A stretch of DNA of 64,000 nt from Duganella levis. GTDB lineage: Bacteria > Pseudomonadota > Gammaproteobacteria > Burkholderiales > Burkholderiaceae_D. The position numbers and the translations under genes are program-made. The DNA lies in contig NZ_WWCT01000001.1 of NCBI RefSeq assembly GCF_009857605.1, positions 603,720 to 667,719 of the forward strand, in the 5' to 3' direction. Every line of letters starts with the position of its first letter. Position 1 is the first letter of the stretch. The notes under the pieces were generated by a model. That model was given only the letters and a program-made list of their open reading frames with translations, was not told the origin of the DNA and did no database searches. Below are positions 1 to 6,594 of the stretch, in pieces.

Positions 1-209
1 GAGTGGACACCGACTACTACTCGCAGCCGGGCAATCTGTTCCGCCTCCTGACCGCCGAGAAGAAGCAGCTGCTGTTTGAAAACACCGCGCGCGCCATCAA
101 TGGCGTATCGAAGCCGGTGCAGGAGCGTCACATCCACAACTGCACCCAGGCCGATCCGGCCTACGGCGCAGGCGTAGCCGCCGCCATCGCGGCGCTGGAA
201 GGCAAGTAA
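1..209 (+). CDS. Catalase, C-terminal fragment (cut by window edge)
   Basis: This is the last ~69 codons of a haem catalase; the start lies before the window. The reading frame enters at base 3 and ends at TAA 207-209. The visible protein carries the stretch DYYSQPGNLFRLL followed by FENTA and VQERHIHNCTQAD, which match the C-terminal helices of clade 1/3 small-subunit monofunctional catalases (disproportionation of hydrogen peroxide, cytoplasm or periplasm). Active-site residues are not in view, so the subfamily and activity cannot be judged. The next gene is convergent, ending 49 nt downstream. The family call is fairly secure from the C-terminal pattern. Confidence 0.85.
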   Translation, partial: VDTDYYSQPGNLFRLLTAEKKQLLFENTARAINGVSKPVQERHIHNCTQADPAYGAGVAAAIAALEGK

Positions 210-258
210 GTCTTGTGCCATCGGACGGCGTTTGCAGGCCGTCCGATCTGCGTCCACG

Positions 259-1695
259 TTAAGCAGTAGCCATCACGCCGGAACGCTGCAGCAACGTTTC
301 GCAGCGCTTGGACAGGTGCTGCACCTGCAGCGTCTTGCCAGCCTTGGCGTAACGTTCGCTCAGCGTAGCGACCGCCACAACTGCAGAGTGATCGGCCAGA
401 CGCAGATGACGGCAATCCAGCGCCACCTGTTGCGGATCGGCCTGCGGATCGAACAGCTCATTGAAATGCGCGATCGATGCGAAAAACAACGTGCCGTGTG
501 GCGTGTACGTTTTGACGCCATCGGCCTCCGCTACATCAGCGCGAATCTCGCGTGCGTGGCGCCAGGCGAAGCTCAGCGCGGCAATCACAATCCCGCACAG
601 CACGGCGACCGCCAGGTCGGTGGCCACGGTAATCGCCGTCACCGCCACAATCAGCAGCGCATCATGACGCGGCACTTTGCCCAGCACCTGCAAGGAACTC
701 CACGCAAAGGTCTGCTGCGCCACCACGAACATTACACCCACCAGCGCAGCCAGCGGAATGCGTTCGATCAGCGGAGATAAAAACAGTATAAACAATAAAA
801 TCATGATGCCGCTGACCGCGCCCGACACCCGCGTGCGGCCACCGGAACTCAGGTTGATCATGGTCTGGCCGATCATCGCGCAACCGCCCATGCCGCCGAA
901 CAGTCCCGAAGCCACATTCGCCACACCTAGCGCCACGCATTCGCGATTCGGCAAACCGCGCGTCTCGGTAATTTCATCGGTCAGGTTAAAGGTCAGCAGC
1001 GTTTCCAGCAGACCGACCACCGCCATCAGCAGCGCGTAGGGAAAGACGATGCGCAGCGTGTCCATCGTCATCGGCACCTCAGGCAGCGCGAAGACCGGCA
1101 GGCCGCCGGCGATATGCGCCATGTCGCCCAGCGTGCGCACCGGCAGACCCAGCGTGGCGGACAACACGCCGACACCGACAATCGCCACCAAAGCCGGCGG
1201 CAATGCCTTGGTCAGACGCGGCAGCAGATAGACAATCAGCATCGTCAGCACCACCAGGCCGCACATCCACACCAGCGACGTGCCCTGGAGCCATGCGCCA
1301 TCCGCCTTAAAGTGTTGCAATTGCGACCACGCGATCACAATCGCCAGCCCATTGACGAAGCCCAACATCACCGGGTGCGGCACCATGGTCACCAGCTTGC
1401 CCAGCCGCAGCACGCCGAACAGCAGCATCATTGCGCCGCTCAGCACCACTGTCGCCAGGAAATATTGCAGGCCATGTTGGGCCACTAGCGCCACGATCAC
1501 CACCGCCATCGAACCGGCGGCGCCCGAAATCATGCCCGGCCTGCCACCGAAAATCGCGGTAATTGTGCAAATAAAGAAGGCACCATACAGCCCGGTCAGC
1601 GGATTGAGATGCGCAACCAGCGCAAAAGCGATGCATTCGGGAACCAACGCGAATGACGTGGTCAGCCCTGCAAGGGCATTTTTGGAAAAATTCAT
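259..1695 (-). CDS. SulP-family anion transporter with STAS domain
   Basis: A 478-residue inner-membrane protein of the SulP (SLC26) family, which moves sulfate, bicarbonate or other anions. The N-terminal part reads NALAGLTTSFALVPECIAFA and then HLNPLTGLYGAF, the usual SulP signature, followed by roughly ten hydrophobic segments. A cytoplasmic STAS region occupies about the last 100 residues (HFNELFDPQ, VALDCRHLRLADHSAVVA). The frame is open to 1797, but the upstream part lacks transporter character, so ATG 1695 (MNFSKNALAG) is preferred. No clear Shine-Dalgarno sequence precedes it. Substrate cannot be told from sequence; bicarbonate (BicA-like) and sulfate are both possible. The gene converges on the catalase. 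Confidence 0.9.
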   Translation of the reverse strand: MNFSKNALAGLTTSFALVPECIAFALVAHLNPLTGLYGAFFICTITAIFGGRPGMISGAAGSMAVVIVALVAQHGLQYFLATVVLSGAMMLLFGVLRLGKLVTMVPHPVMLGFVNGLAIVIAWSQLQHFKADGAWLQGTSLVWMCGLVVLTMLIVYLLPRLTKALPPALVAIVGVGVLSATLGLPVRTLGDMAHIAGGLPVFALPEVPMTMDTLRIVFPYALLMAVVGLLETLLTFNLTDEITETRGLPNRECVALGVANVASGLFGGMGGCAMIGQTMINLSSGGRTRVSGAVSGIMILLFILFLSPLIERIPLAALVGVMFVVAQQTFAWSSLQVLGKVPRHDALLIVAVTAITVATDLAVAVLCGIVIAALSFAWRHAREIRADVAEADGVKTYTPHGTLFFASIAHFNELFDPQADPQQVALDCRHLRLADHSAVVAVATLSERYAKAGKTLQVQHLSKRCETLLQRSGVMATA

Positions 1696-1865
1696 GAAGG
1701 GAAAAAGCCGGAATAACGGCGATGCGAAAAGGCAACAGTCGCGTATTTTACACGGGCTGTGCGGAATACTCATCGTTATGGGTGAAGTGGCGCACATTCA
1801 AAACCGGGGTGGCGCGGGCACAATGGCAACACTTATTCGATTAACCCAGCCAGTCAAACTACGCC

Positions 1866-2093
1866 ATGACTACTCTGATCTCCGCCACCTACGCCCTGCA
1901 ACGCCAAAAAATCGCCGTCGAAAGAACGCTGTACGCACGATCGGCCGAAGAATCCCAGCTGGCGGCCCGTTGGGCCAGCGCCTGGCACAAGCTGGTGCAG
2001 CGCAAGCTGGATCAGGATCTGGCGGCACGCATGCCGGCGCGGGCGGATTTCGGCGGCTTCCTGATCAACCCGCCTTCCCGCGTCCTGCATTAA
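1866..2093 (+). CDS. Small hypothetical protein (75 aa)
   Basis: A 75-residue, Ala/Arg-rich, probably helical cytoplasmic protein with no signal peptide or membrane segment. It begins MTTLISATYALQRQKIAVE and ends GGFLINPPSRVLH. It fills the space between the divergent SulP gene and the convergent Crp/Fnr gene. No family is recognised and no good ribosome-binding site is visible. An antisense frame of similar length covers the same bases, so coding status is uncertain; the plus-strand frame is preferred because it has a normal ATG and fits the gap exactly. Confidence 0.45.
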   Translation: MTTLISATYALQRQKIAVERTLYARSAEESQLAARWASAWHKLVQRKLDQDLAARMPARADFGGFLINPPSRVLH

Positions 2094-2105
2094 TTCCGTA
2101 CTCTA

Positions 2106-2855
2106 TCAAGCTGCGTAACGTTGCTGTGCCGGTGCCGTGTTGCTGACGCGGCTCTGGTAGCAGCTGCCTGCGCGGCGTTCCATACCATCCCGATCCAGCA
2201 CCGTGACCAGACCGCGGCGGTAGATAATCAGGCCTTCCTGGGCCAGCTTGCCTGCCGCGCCGGTGATGCTTTCGCGGCGCACGCCCAGCATATTGGCGAT
2301 CATTTCCTGCGTGACTTTCAATTCATTGGACAGCGAACGGTCCAGACGTTCCAGCAACCAGCGGCACAGTTTCTGCTCGATGCTGCTGTGACGGCTGCCG
2401 GCCACGCTTTGCGCCAGTTGGGCGAACATCGCGCTGGTGTAGCGCATCAGTTGCTGGGCCAGAGGGCCGCCGGTGTAGAAGACATCGCGCAGCACCGAAG
2501 TTTTCAGACGGTAGCCATAGCCGGCGGTTTGCACCACGGCCGAGTAGCTGGCGCGCTCGGTAGGATGCAGCGCCACACCTACCACGCCTTCACGGCCAAC
2601 CACGGCGATCTCGGTCGTGGCGCCGTCTTCCATCACGTATTGCAGCGAGATAATCGCGTTGGTCGGGAAGTAGGTGTACTCGACAGTCGCACCGAAGTCG
2701 AACAAGTGCTTACCTTCAGGCAACGTCACCAATTCCAGATCGCCGAACAGGGCAAGCAGATCGTCGCGCGACAAAGCGCGCAGCAAATCGTTCTGCTGAG
2801 CACCGATCAGGCTAATTTGTGGAGCAGCGACTGGAGCGGAGTGGAGTGCGTTCAT
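2106..2855 (-). CDS. Crp/Fnr-family transcriptional regulator
   Basis: A 249-residue regulator. Residues ~20-140 form a cyclic-nucleotide-binding-like beta-roll (LPEGKHLFDFG, TTEIAVVGREGVVGVAL), and residues ~165-225 form a winged helix (LKVTQEMIANMLGVRRESIT then GLIIYRRGLVTVLDRDGME). The N-terminus has no Cys cluster of the FNR type, so oxygen sensing through an iron-sulfur cluster is unlikely. The cAMP-phosphate pocket Arg/Ser motif is also not evident, which is common in the many uncharacterised Crp/Fnr paralogues of Oxalobacteraceae with the VGREGVVG segment. It is a lone gene; targets are unknown. Confidence 0.88.
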   Translation of the reverse strand: MNALHSAPVAAPQISLIGAQQNDLLRALSRDDLLALFGDLELVTLPEGKHLFDFGATVEYTYFPTNAIISLQYVMEDGATTEIAVVGREGVVGVALHPTERASYSAVVQTAGYGYRLKTSVLRDVFYTGGPLAQQLMRYTSAMFAQLAQSVAGSRHSSIEQKLCRWLLERLDRSLSNELKVTQEMIANMLGVRRESITGAAGKLAQEGLIIYRRGLVTVLDRDGMERRAGSCYQSRVSNTAPAQQRYAA

Positions 2856-2992
2856 GGTAAGGCCTCTTGATAGTGTGTCTGTCTGGTTGATGTAGACACT
2901 ATATCGAGCAGCCTAATCCTTCGGTATAGGAGCAACCTGCAGCCCTATGTAGGCTGCGAACATTGCAAAATGTCATCTTAGTCCTACGCACT

Positions 2993-3018
2993 CCGGGGTC
3001 AGGTCCGGCAATTGGACA
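2993..3018 (+). repeat. Left arm of 26-bp inverted repeat flanking the RAYT gene
   Basis: The top-strand sequence from CCGGGGTCAGG to the end ATTGGACA is the reverse complement of 3960-3985 with 25 of 26 bases matching. The arm ends 74 nt before the transposase start. REP-associated tyrosine transposases typically sit between inverted copies of the palindromic element they recognise, so this is probably one half of that REP pair. Confidence 0.85.
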
Positions 3019-3092
3019 GGAACTCAGCCGTAAAGGTGTCGCGCCTCCGTATGCGCTACGTCAATCTAAAGTACTGCCATGAGGTTAGTGTC

Positions 3093-3935
3093 ATGCAAAT
3101 GACACGTCCACTTCGCCTTGAATTTGCTGGTGCTCTCTATCACGTCACCTCTCGTGGTGATCGCCAAGCGCCAATTTATCTGGATGACACCGACCGGTCG
3201 GTGTGGCTGCAGACACTCGGCGAGGTTTGCCAGCATTTTGATTTCACTCTGCACAGCTTCTGTCAGATGAGTAATCACTACCACTTGCTGCTGGAAACAA
3301 ATGCACGCGGGCTGTCAGCGGGAATGCGGCAATTGAACGGCGTCTATTCCCAGTACTTCAATCGACGGCATTCCGTCGTTGGCCACCTCTTCCAAGGCCG
3401 CTACAAGGCAATTTTGGTACAAAAAGAAAGCTATCTATTAGAGTTGGCGCGTTATATCGTCCTCAATCCGGTTCGCGCAGGCATGGTGCAACAGCCTGAA
3501 GCCTGGCCGTGGAGCAGTTATTCGTTAACAGTTGGCAAAGCACCGCCCCAAGCCTGGCTGAACACTCAATGGTTGCTCACACGATTTTCATCGGACCAAG
3601 CCGACGCGATCACCGCCTACCGCGCCTTCGTCGATGCGGGCATCGGCGCACCCAGTCCGTTGACGCACACACGCCATCAGTTAGTGCTGGGTGACGAGAC
3701 CTTTGCTGCATCATTGAGAACACCGTCAGCAAATCCGCAAGCAGGCATCTCCCGCACCCAACGGCTGGCGCAGTGTCCGGAGTTGAGCGACTACGAGAAA
3801 AATTTCCCGGATCGGAATGAAGCGATGGCACGAGCCTACGCCACAGGTAATTTCTCGGTCACCGCAATTGCGCGCTACTTCAAGGTCTCGCAAAAAACCA
3901 CGGCCCGCGCGATCAAGCGATGGCGCGGGCCGTAA
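3093..3935 (+). CDS. REP-associated tyrosine transposase (RAYT, Y1/IS200-like)
   Basis: A 280-residue single-strand DNA transposase of the Y1 HUH class. Visible motifs are HVTSRGDRQAPIY near the N-terminus, the metal-binding HxH in MSNHYHLLLE, and a Tyr in LELARYIVLNPVRAGMV that matches the catalytic tyrosine position. The C-terminal ~40 residues (NFSVTAIARYFKVSQKTTARA) form a helix-turn-helix, a frequent RAYT extension. ATG 3093 is chosen because GAGG lies 9 nt upstream and the next residues MTRPLRLEF are the family's usual beginning; a longer frame from TTG 3012 would begin inside the inverted repeat. Such proteins are associated with spreading REP sequences rather than self-transposition. 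All expected catalytic residues appear intact. Confidence 0.93.
   Translation: MQMTRPLRLEFAGALYHVTSRGDRQAPIYLDDTDRSVWLQTLGEVCQHFDFTLHSFCQMSNHYHLLLETNARGLSAGMRQLNGVYSQYFNRRHSVVGHLFQGRYKAILVQKESYLLELARYIVLNPVRAGMVQQPEAWPWSSYSLTVGKAPPQAWLNTQWLLTRFSSDQADAITAYRAFVDAGIGAPSPLTHTRHQLVLGDETFAASLRTPSANPQAGISRTQRLAQCPELSDYEKNFPDRNEAMARAYATGNFSVTAIARYFKVSQKTTARAIKRWRGP
3892..3933 (-). terminator. Rho-independent terminator inside the 3' end of the RAYT gene, acting on the minus strand
   Basis: Bases 3900-3910 (ACGGCCCGCGC) pair perfectly with 3923-3933, an 11-bp stem with a 12-nt loop. Read on the minus strand the stem is followed by GG and a run of six T (3897-3892). It lies 55 nt downstream of the stop codon of the minus-strand TonB receptor, so it probably ends that transcript. 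The same bases encode the last residues of the RAYT. Confidence 0.6.
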
Positions 3936-3959
3936 TAATCCAAATTAAGGCTGAGGTCG

Positions 3960-3985
3960 TGTCCAAGTGCCGGACCTGACCCCGG
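3960..3985 (-). repeat. Right arm of 26-bp inverted repeat flanking the RAYT gene
   Basis: Complement of the left arm at 2993-3018 with one mismatch (T/G after GTCCAA). It lies 24 nt after the RAYT stop and only 2 nt from the stop of the following minus-strand receptor gene. The two arms enclose 993 bp in total. Confidence 0.85.
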
Positions 3986-3987
3986 AT

Positions 3988-6066
3988 TTAGTAGGTGAGG
4001 CGCAGTTGGACGTAGGCGGTGCGGGGAGCGCCGACCATGCGGCCGGCGTTGCCGTCGACGTTGCGGGTGTAGTAGCGCTTGTCGGCGATGTTGTTGACGC
4101 CGGCCGCGACTTCGTAGGCGCGCTGCTTCCACGAGACGTTGGCGTTCCACAAGCGGAAGCCGGGGATCTGGCCGGCCGCGCCATTGGCCGACTCCGCCAC
4201 CGTGTTGGCGGTGTCGGAGTACTGCTTGGTCTGGTGGGTGGTGGACAGGTTGCCCGTCCACGCGCCGACGCGGTAGCGCGCGCCGATGGTGTCGGTGGTG
4301 CGCGAGTAGAATGGCACATCCAGCCCTGCCGTCGCGCCCGATTCCTGCAGCGCTTTGGTGTAGGTGTAGTTGGCGTAGACATTCAGGCCGGCCAGCGCGC
4401 TGGCGTCGTCAAACGTGTAGTCGGCCGCCGTTTCGATGCCGTCGTGGTTGGTTGCGCCGATGTTCTGGAACGTCGCTGGCGTGATGCCCGGCACTTGCAC
4501 AATCTGGTTGTCGAACTTGAGCTTGAACAGGGTCGCCTCGGCGCTCATGCCGCCGCTCTTCCAGCGCGCTCCCACCTCTCCTGTCTTGGCCAGTTCCGGC
4601 TTCAGCGGGTTGTTCGGCGTTTGCGAGTTGAGCTGGGTGTTCTGCACCGGTCCAAACGAGGTGGTGTAGTTGACGAACACCGTCAGCGCCGGATTCAGCA
4701 GGTAGGCCACGTTCAGCGATGGCAGCGCCTTGGTGTTGTCGGTTTCAAAGGTCGATTTGGCGGCGACGTCGTTCCGGGTCGACGAGATCTGCTCGTAACG
4801 CACGCCCGGCGTAACGCGCCACTGGCCTAGCGCGATGCGGTCGTCGATGTAAGCGGCGTGCGCGTCGGTGCTGTTGACGAAGGTGCCGATCGCGCCATTC
4901 ACGCCAGTCGCCACAGTTTGCAGGTAGCTGTTGTCGTCGCCGCGCTCGCGCAGGTAGCGGTAGCCGACGGTGACGTCATGCACCATGCCGCTGGCGTTGA
5001 AACGCTGTGTGTAGCGCGGCTCGATGCCCAGCACTTCGTAGTTACGCGGCTGCCAGGTGATCTGGGTCTTGGCTGCATTGATCAGCGCGCTCTGGCGGAA
5101 GCTTTCGTTGTAGTAGGCCTTGATCTCGAATTCCTGCGTGGTCGAGATGGTATTCAGGTAGCCGACGTCGACGCCGTGGCGGTCGCCGCTCCAGAAGTCG
5201 GTCGGACGGGTGTTCTGGAACGGGTCAGCCTTGTATTGCGCCACGGTCAGGCCACCCGGCGTGCGCGACAGCACGTCGTAGTACGACACCTTGCCGTACA
5301 CCTCGCTGTGATTGTCCAGCGGATAGCGGAACTTGATCGCGACGTCGTTGACGCGCTCGTCACTGCCCTGGCGCCACTCCGAACCTTCCATGCCCGAATA
5401 CATCAGCGCCACACCCAGGCCGTTGCTGGCGGTGCCGCCGACAAACGCGCTGTACTGGCGGTTGCCGTCGCCTTCGCTAAAGTGGTTGTAGCGCACGCTG
5501 GCGTCGCCGCTGATGCCCTCGCCTTCCGGGATCGAACGGCTGCGGAAGTTGATGATGCCGCCGACGTTCTGCGGGCCGTAGCGCACCGCGCCGCCGCCAC
5601 GTACCACGTCGATCGATTCGATATTGTTCAGGCTCACCGGCGCAAACGACAGCTGCGGCTGGCCATATGGCGCCACCGCCAGCGGAATGCCGTCCAGCAG
5701 CACGGTCGAGCGCGGCGAGTAACGGCCGGTCAGGCCGCGAATGCCGATGTTGAGCGAAATCGCGCTGCCGGCCGTGCCCGAGTTGTCGGTCGATTGCACG
5801 CCCGGAATGCGGCGCAGCACGTCGCCGATGTTGGCGGCGCCGGTTTCCTCGATCTCTTCCTTGTTGACCACGGTACGCGCGCCGGCGAAATTCTTCACGC
5901 TGTTTTGCAGGCCGGAGCCGAGCCAGCTGCCCGAGACTTGAATCGTTTCCATCGGCGCGTCATCGGTTTGCTGGGCATGCAGCGCGAGCGGCGCCGTCAA
6001 CAGGGCTACTGCGGCGGCCAACGCGGTCAATTTAAATGGCGCAACGTTCAAGGACAGTTCAGGCAT
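3988..6066 (-). CDS. TonB-dependent receptor, FecA-like (iron-chelate uptake)
   Basis: A 692-residue outer-membrane receptor. A signal peptide (FKLTALAAAVALLTAPLALHA) is followed by a TonB-box-like METIQVSGSW, a plug domain (IGDVLRRIPGVQS, LNIGIRGLTGRYSPRSTVLLDGIPL, IDVVRGGGAVRYGPQNVGGIINF) and a 22-strand-type barrel ending in the aromatic-rich YVQLRLTY. The plug pattern RYGPQNVGGIINF resembles the FecA/ferric dicitrate group, but there is no N-terminal signalling extension and no fecIR pair. ATG 6066 (MPELSLNV) is chosen because it precedes the signal peptide; the upstream frame to 6159 runs through the Fur-box candidate. Expression is probably Fur-controlled. Confidence 0.9.
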   Translation of the reverse strand: MPELSLNVAPFKLTALAAAVALLTAPLALHAQQTDDAPMETIQVSGSWLGSGLQNSVKNFAGARTVVNKEEIEETGAANIGDVLRRIPGVQSTDNSGTAGSAISLNIGIRGLTGRYSPRSTVLLDGIPLAVAPYGQPQLSFAPVSLNNIESIDVVRGGGAVRYGPQNVGGIINFRSRSIPEGEGISGDASVRYNHFSEGDGNRQYSAFVGGTASNGLGVALMYSGMEGSEWRQGSDERVNDVAIKFRYPLDNHSEVYGKVSYYDVLSRTPGGLTVAQYKADPFQNTRPTDFWSGDRHGVDVGYLNTISTTQEFEIKAYYNESFRQSALINAAKTQITWQPRNYEVLGIEPRYTQRFNASGMVHDVTVGYRYLRERGDDNSYLQTVATGVNGAIGTFVNSTDAHAAYIDDRIALGQWRVTPGVRYEQISSTRNDVAAKSTFETDNTKALPSLNVAYLLNPALTVFVNYTTSFGPVQNTQLNSQTPNNPLKPELAKTGEVGARWKSGGMSAEATLFKLKFDNQIVQVPGITPATFQNIGATNHDGIETAADYTFDDASALAGLNVYANYTYTKALQESGATAGLDVPFYSRTTDTIGARYRVGAWTGNLSTTHQTKQYSDTANTVAESANGAAGQIPGFRLWNANVSWKQRAYEVAAGVNNIADKRYYTRNVDGNAGRMVGAPRTAYVQLRLTY

Positions 6067-6097
6067 ATGAAGAATAGTTGGTATTGAAAAACAGGCG

Positions 6098-6121
6098 GAA
6101 TGATAACAGTTCTCATTATCG
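6098..6121. promoter_or_regulatory. Fur-box-like operator between divergent genes
   Basis: On the minus strand the site reads GATAATGAGAAC followed by TGTTATCATTC, close to the classic 19-bp Fur consensus built of GATAAT/ATTATC hexamers. It sits 32 nt upstream of the FecA-like receptor start and 38 nt upstream of the DUF2946 gene, so a repressor bound here could control both directions. Confidence 0.7.
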
Positions 6122-6146
6122 ATTACTAGCATTTCGCTGTGTCGTT

Positions 6147-6152
6147 TATAAT
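6147..6152 (+). promoter_or_regulatory. Consensus -10 element (TATAAT) for the DUF2946 gene
   Basis: A perfect TATAAT lies 7 nt before the ATG at 6159; TTACTA at 6123-6128 is a weak -35 candidate with an 18-nt spacer. If used, transcription would start at or next to the start codon, giving a leaderless message; no Shine-Dalgarno sequence is present either. Confidence 0.45.
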
Positions 6153-6158
6153 TGTCCA

Positions 6159-6518
6159 ATGCTCTATTCCGCCAAACGCCAAGTGCTGCATATCTGGATC
6201 GCCATGTTGGCCGTCCTGTTTGCCGCGCTTGCGCCGACGGTGTCGCATGCGCTGGCCTCGACCACCACGGCGGCGCTGGCGGAAATGTGTACGGTCGATA
6301 GTGGCGCCAAGAAGGCGCCGACCAATATCATGCATGGCATGGAGCACTGCGCTTACTGCGCCATGCAGGCGTCGACACCGGCGCTGCCGCCGTCGCCCAT
6401 CAATGGTTTCGCCATCATCGGCGGCCATGATGTGTATCCGCCGCTGTTCTACACCGCGCCGCAGCCGCTTCAAACGTGGCGCGCCGCCAGTCCGCGCGGA
6501 CCGCCCGCCTTTTCCTGA
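6159..6518 (+). CDS. Small secreted DUF2946-type protein
   Basis: A 119-residue protein with an N-terminal signal peptide or anchor (VLHIWIAMLAVLFAALAPTVSHA). A short central motif MHGMEHCAYCAMQAS with a His and a Cys-x-x-Cys pair is the hallmark of the DUF2946 family, and the rest is low-complexity Pro/Ala. DUF2946 proteins are commonly found beside TonB receptors and copper-related genes; a periplasmic metal-binding role is inference only. The Fur-type site upstream and the receptor 76 nt downstream suggest co-expression with metal uptake. ATG 6159 is chosen because it starts the signal peptide. Confidence 0.8.
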   Translation: MLYSAKRQVLHIWIAMLAVLFAALAPTVSHALASTTTAALAEMCTVDSGAKKAPTNIMHGMEHCAYCAMQASTPALPPSPINGFAIIGGHDVYPPLFYTAPQPLQTWRAASPRGPPAFS

Positions 6519-6594
6519 TCGTTAGCCTATGTTTCCGCTGTCCTTGGTGCGCTATCAAGGATTGCGGCCATCTGTCCGCATCATCAGGAATACC

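Noticed and set aside
2939..2957. GCAGCC/GGCTGC hairpin upstream of the RAYT region
   Set aside because: Only 6 bp with a 7-nt loop; not distinguishable from chance.
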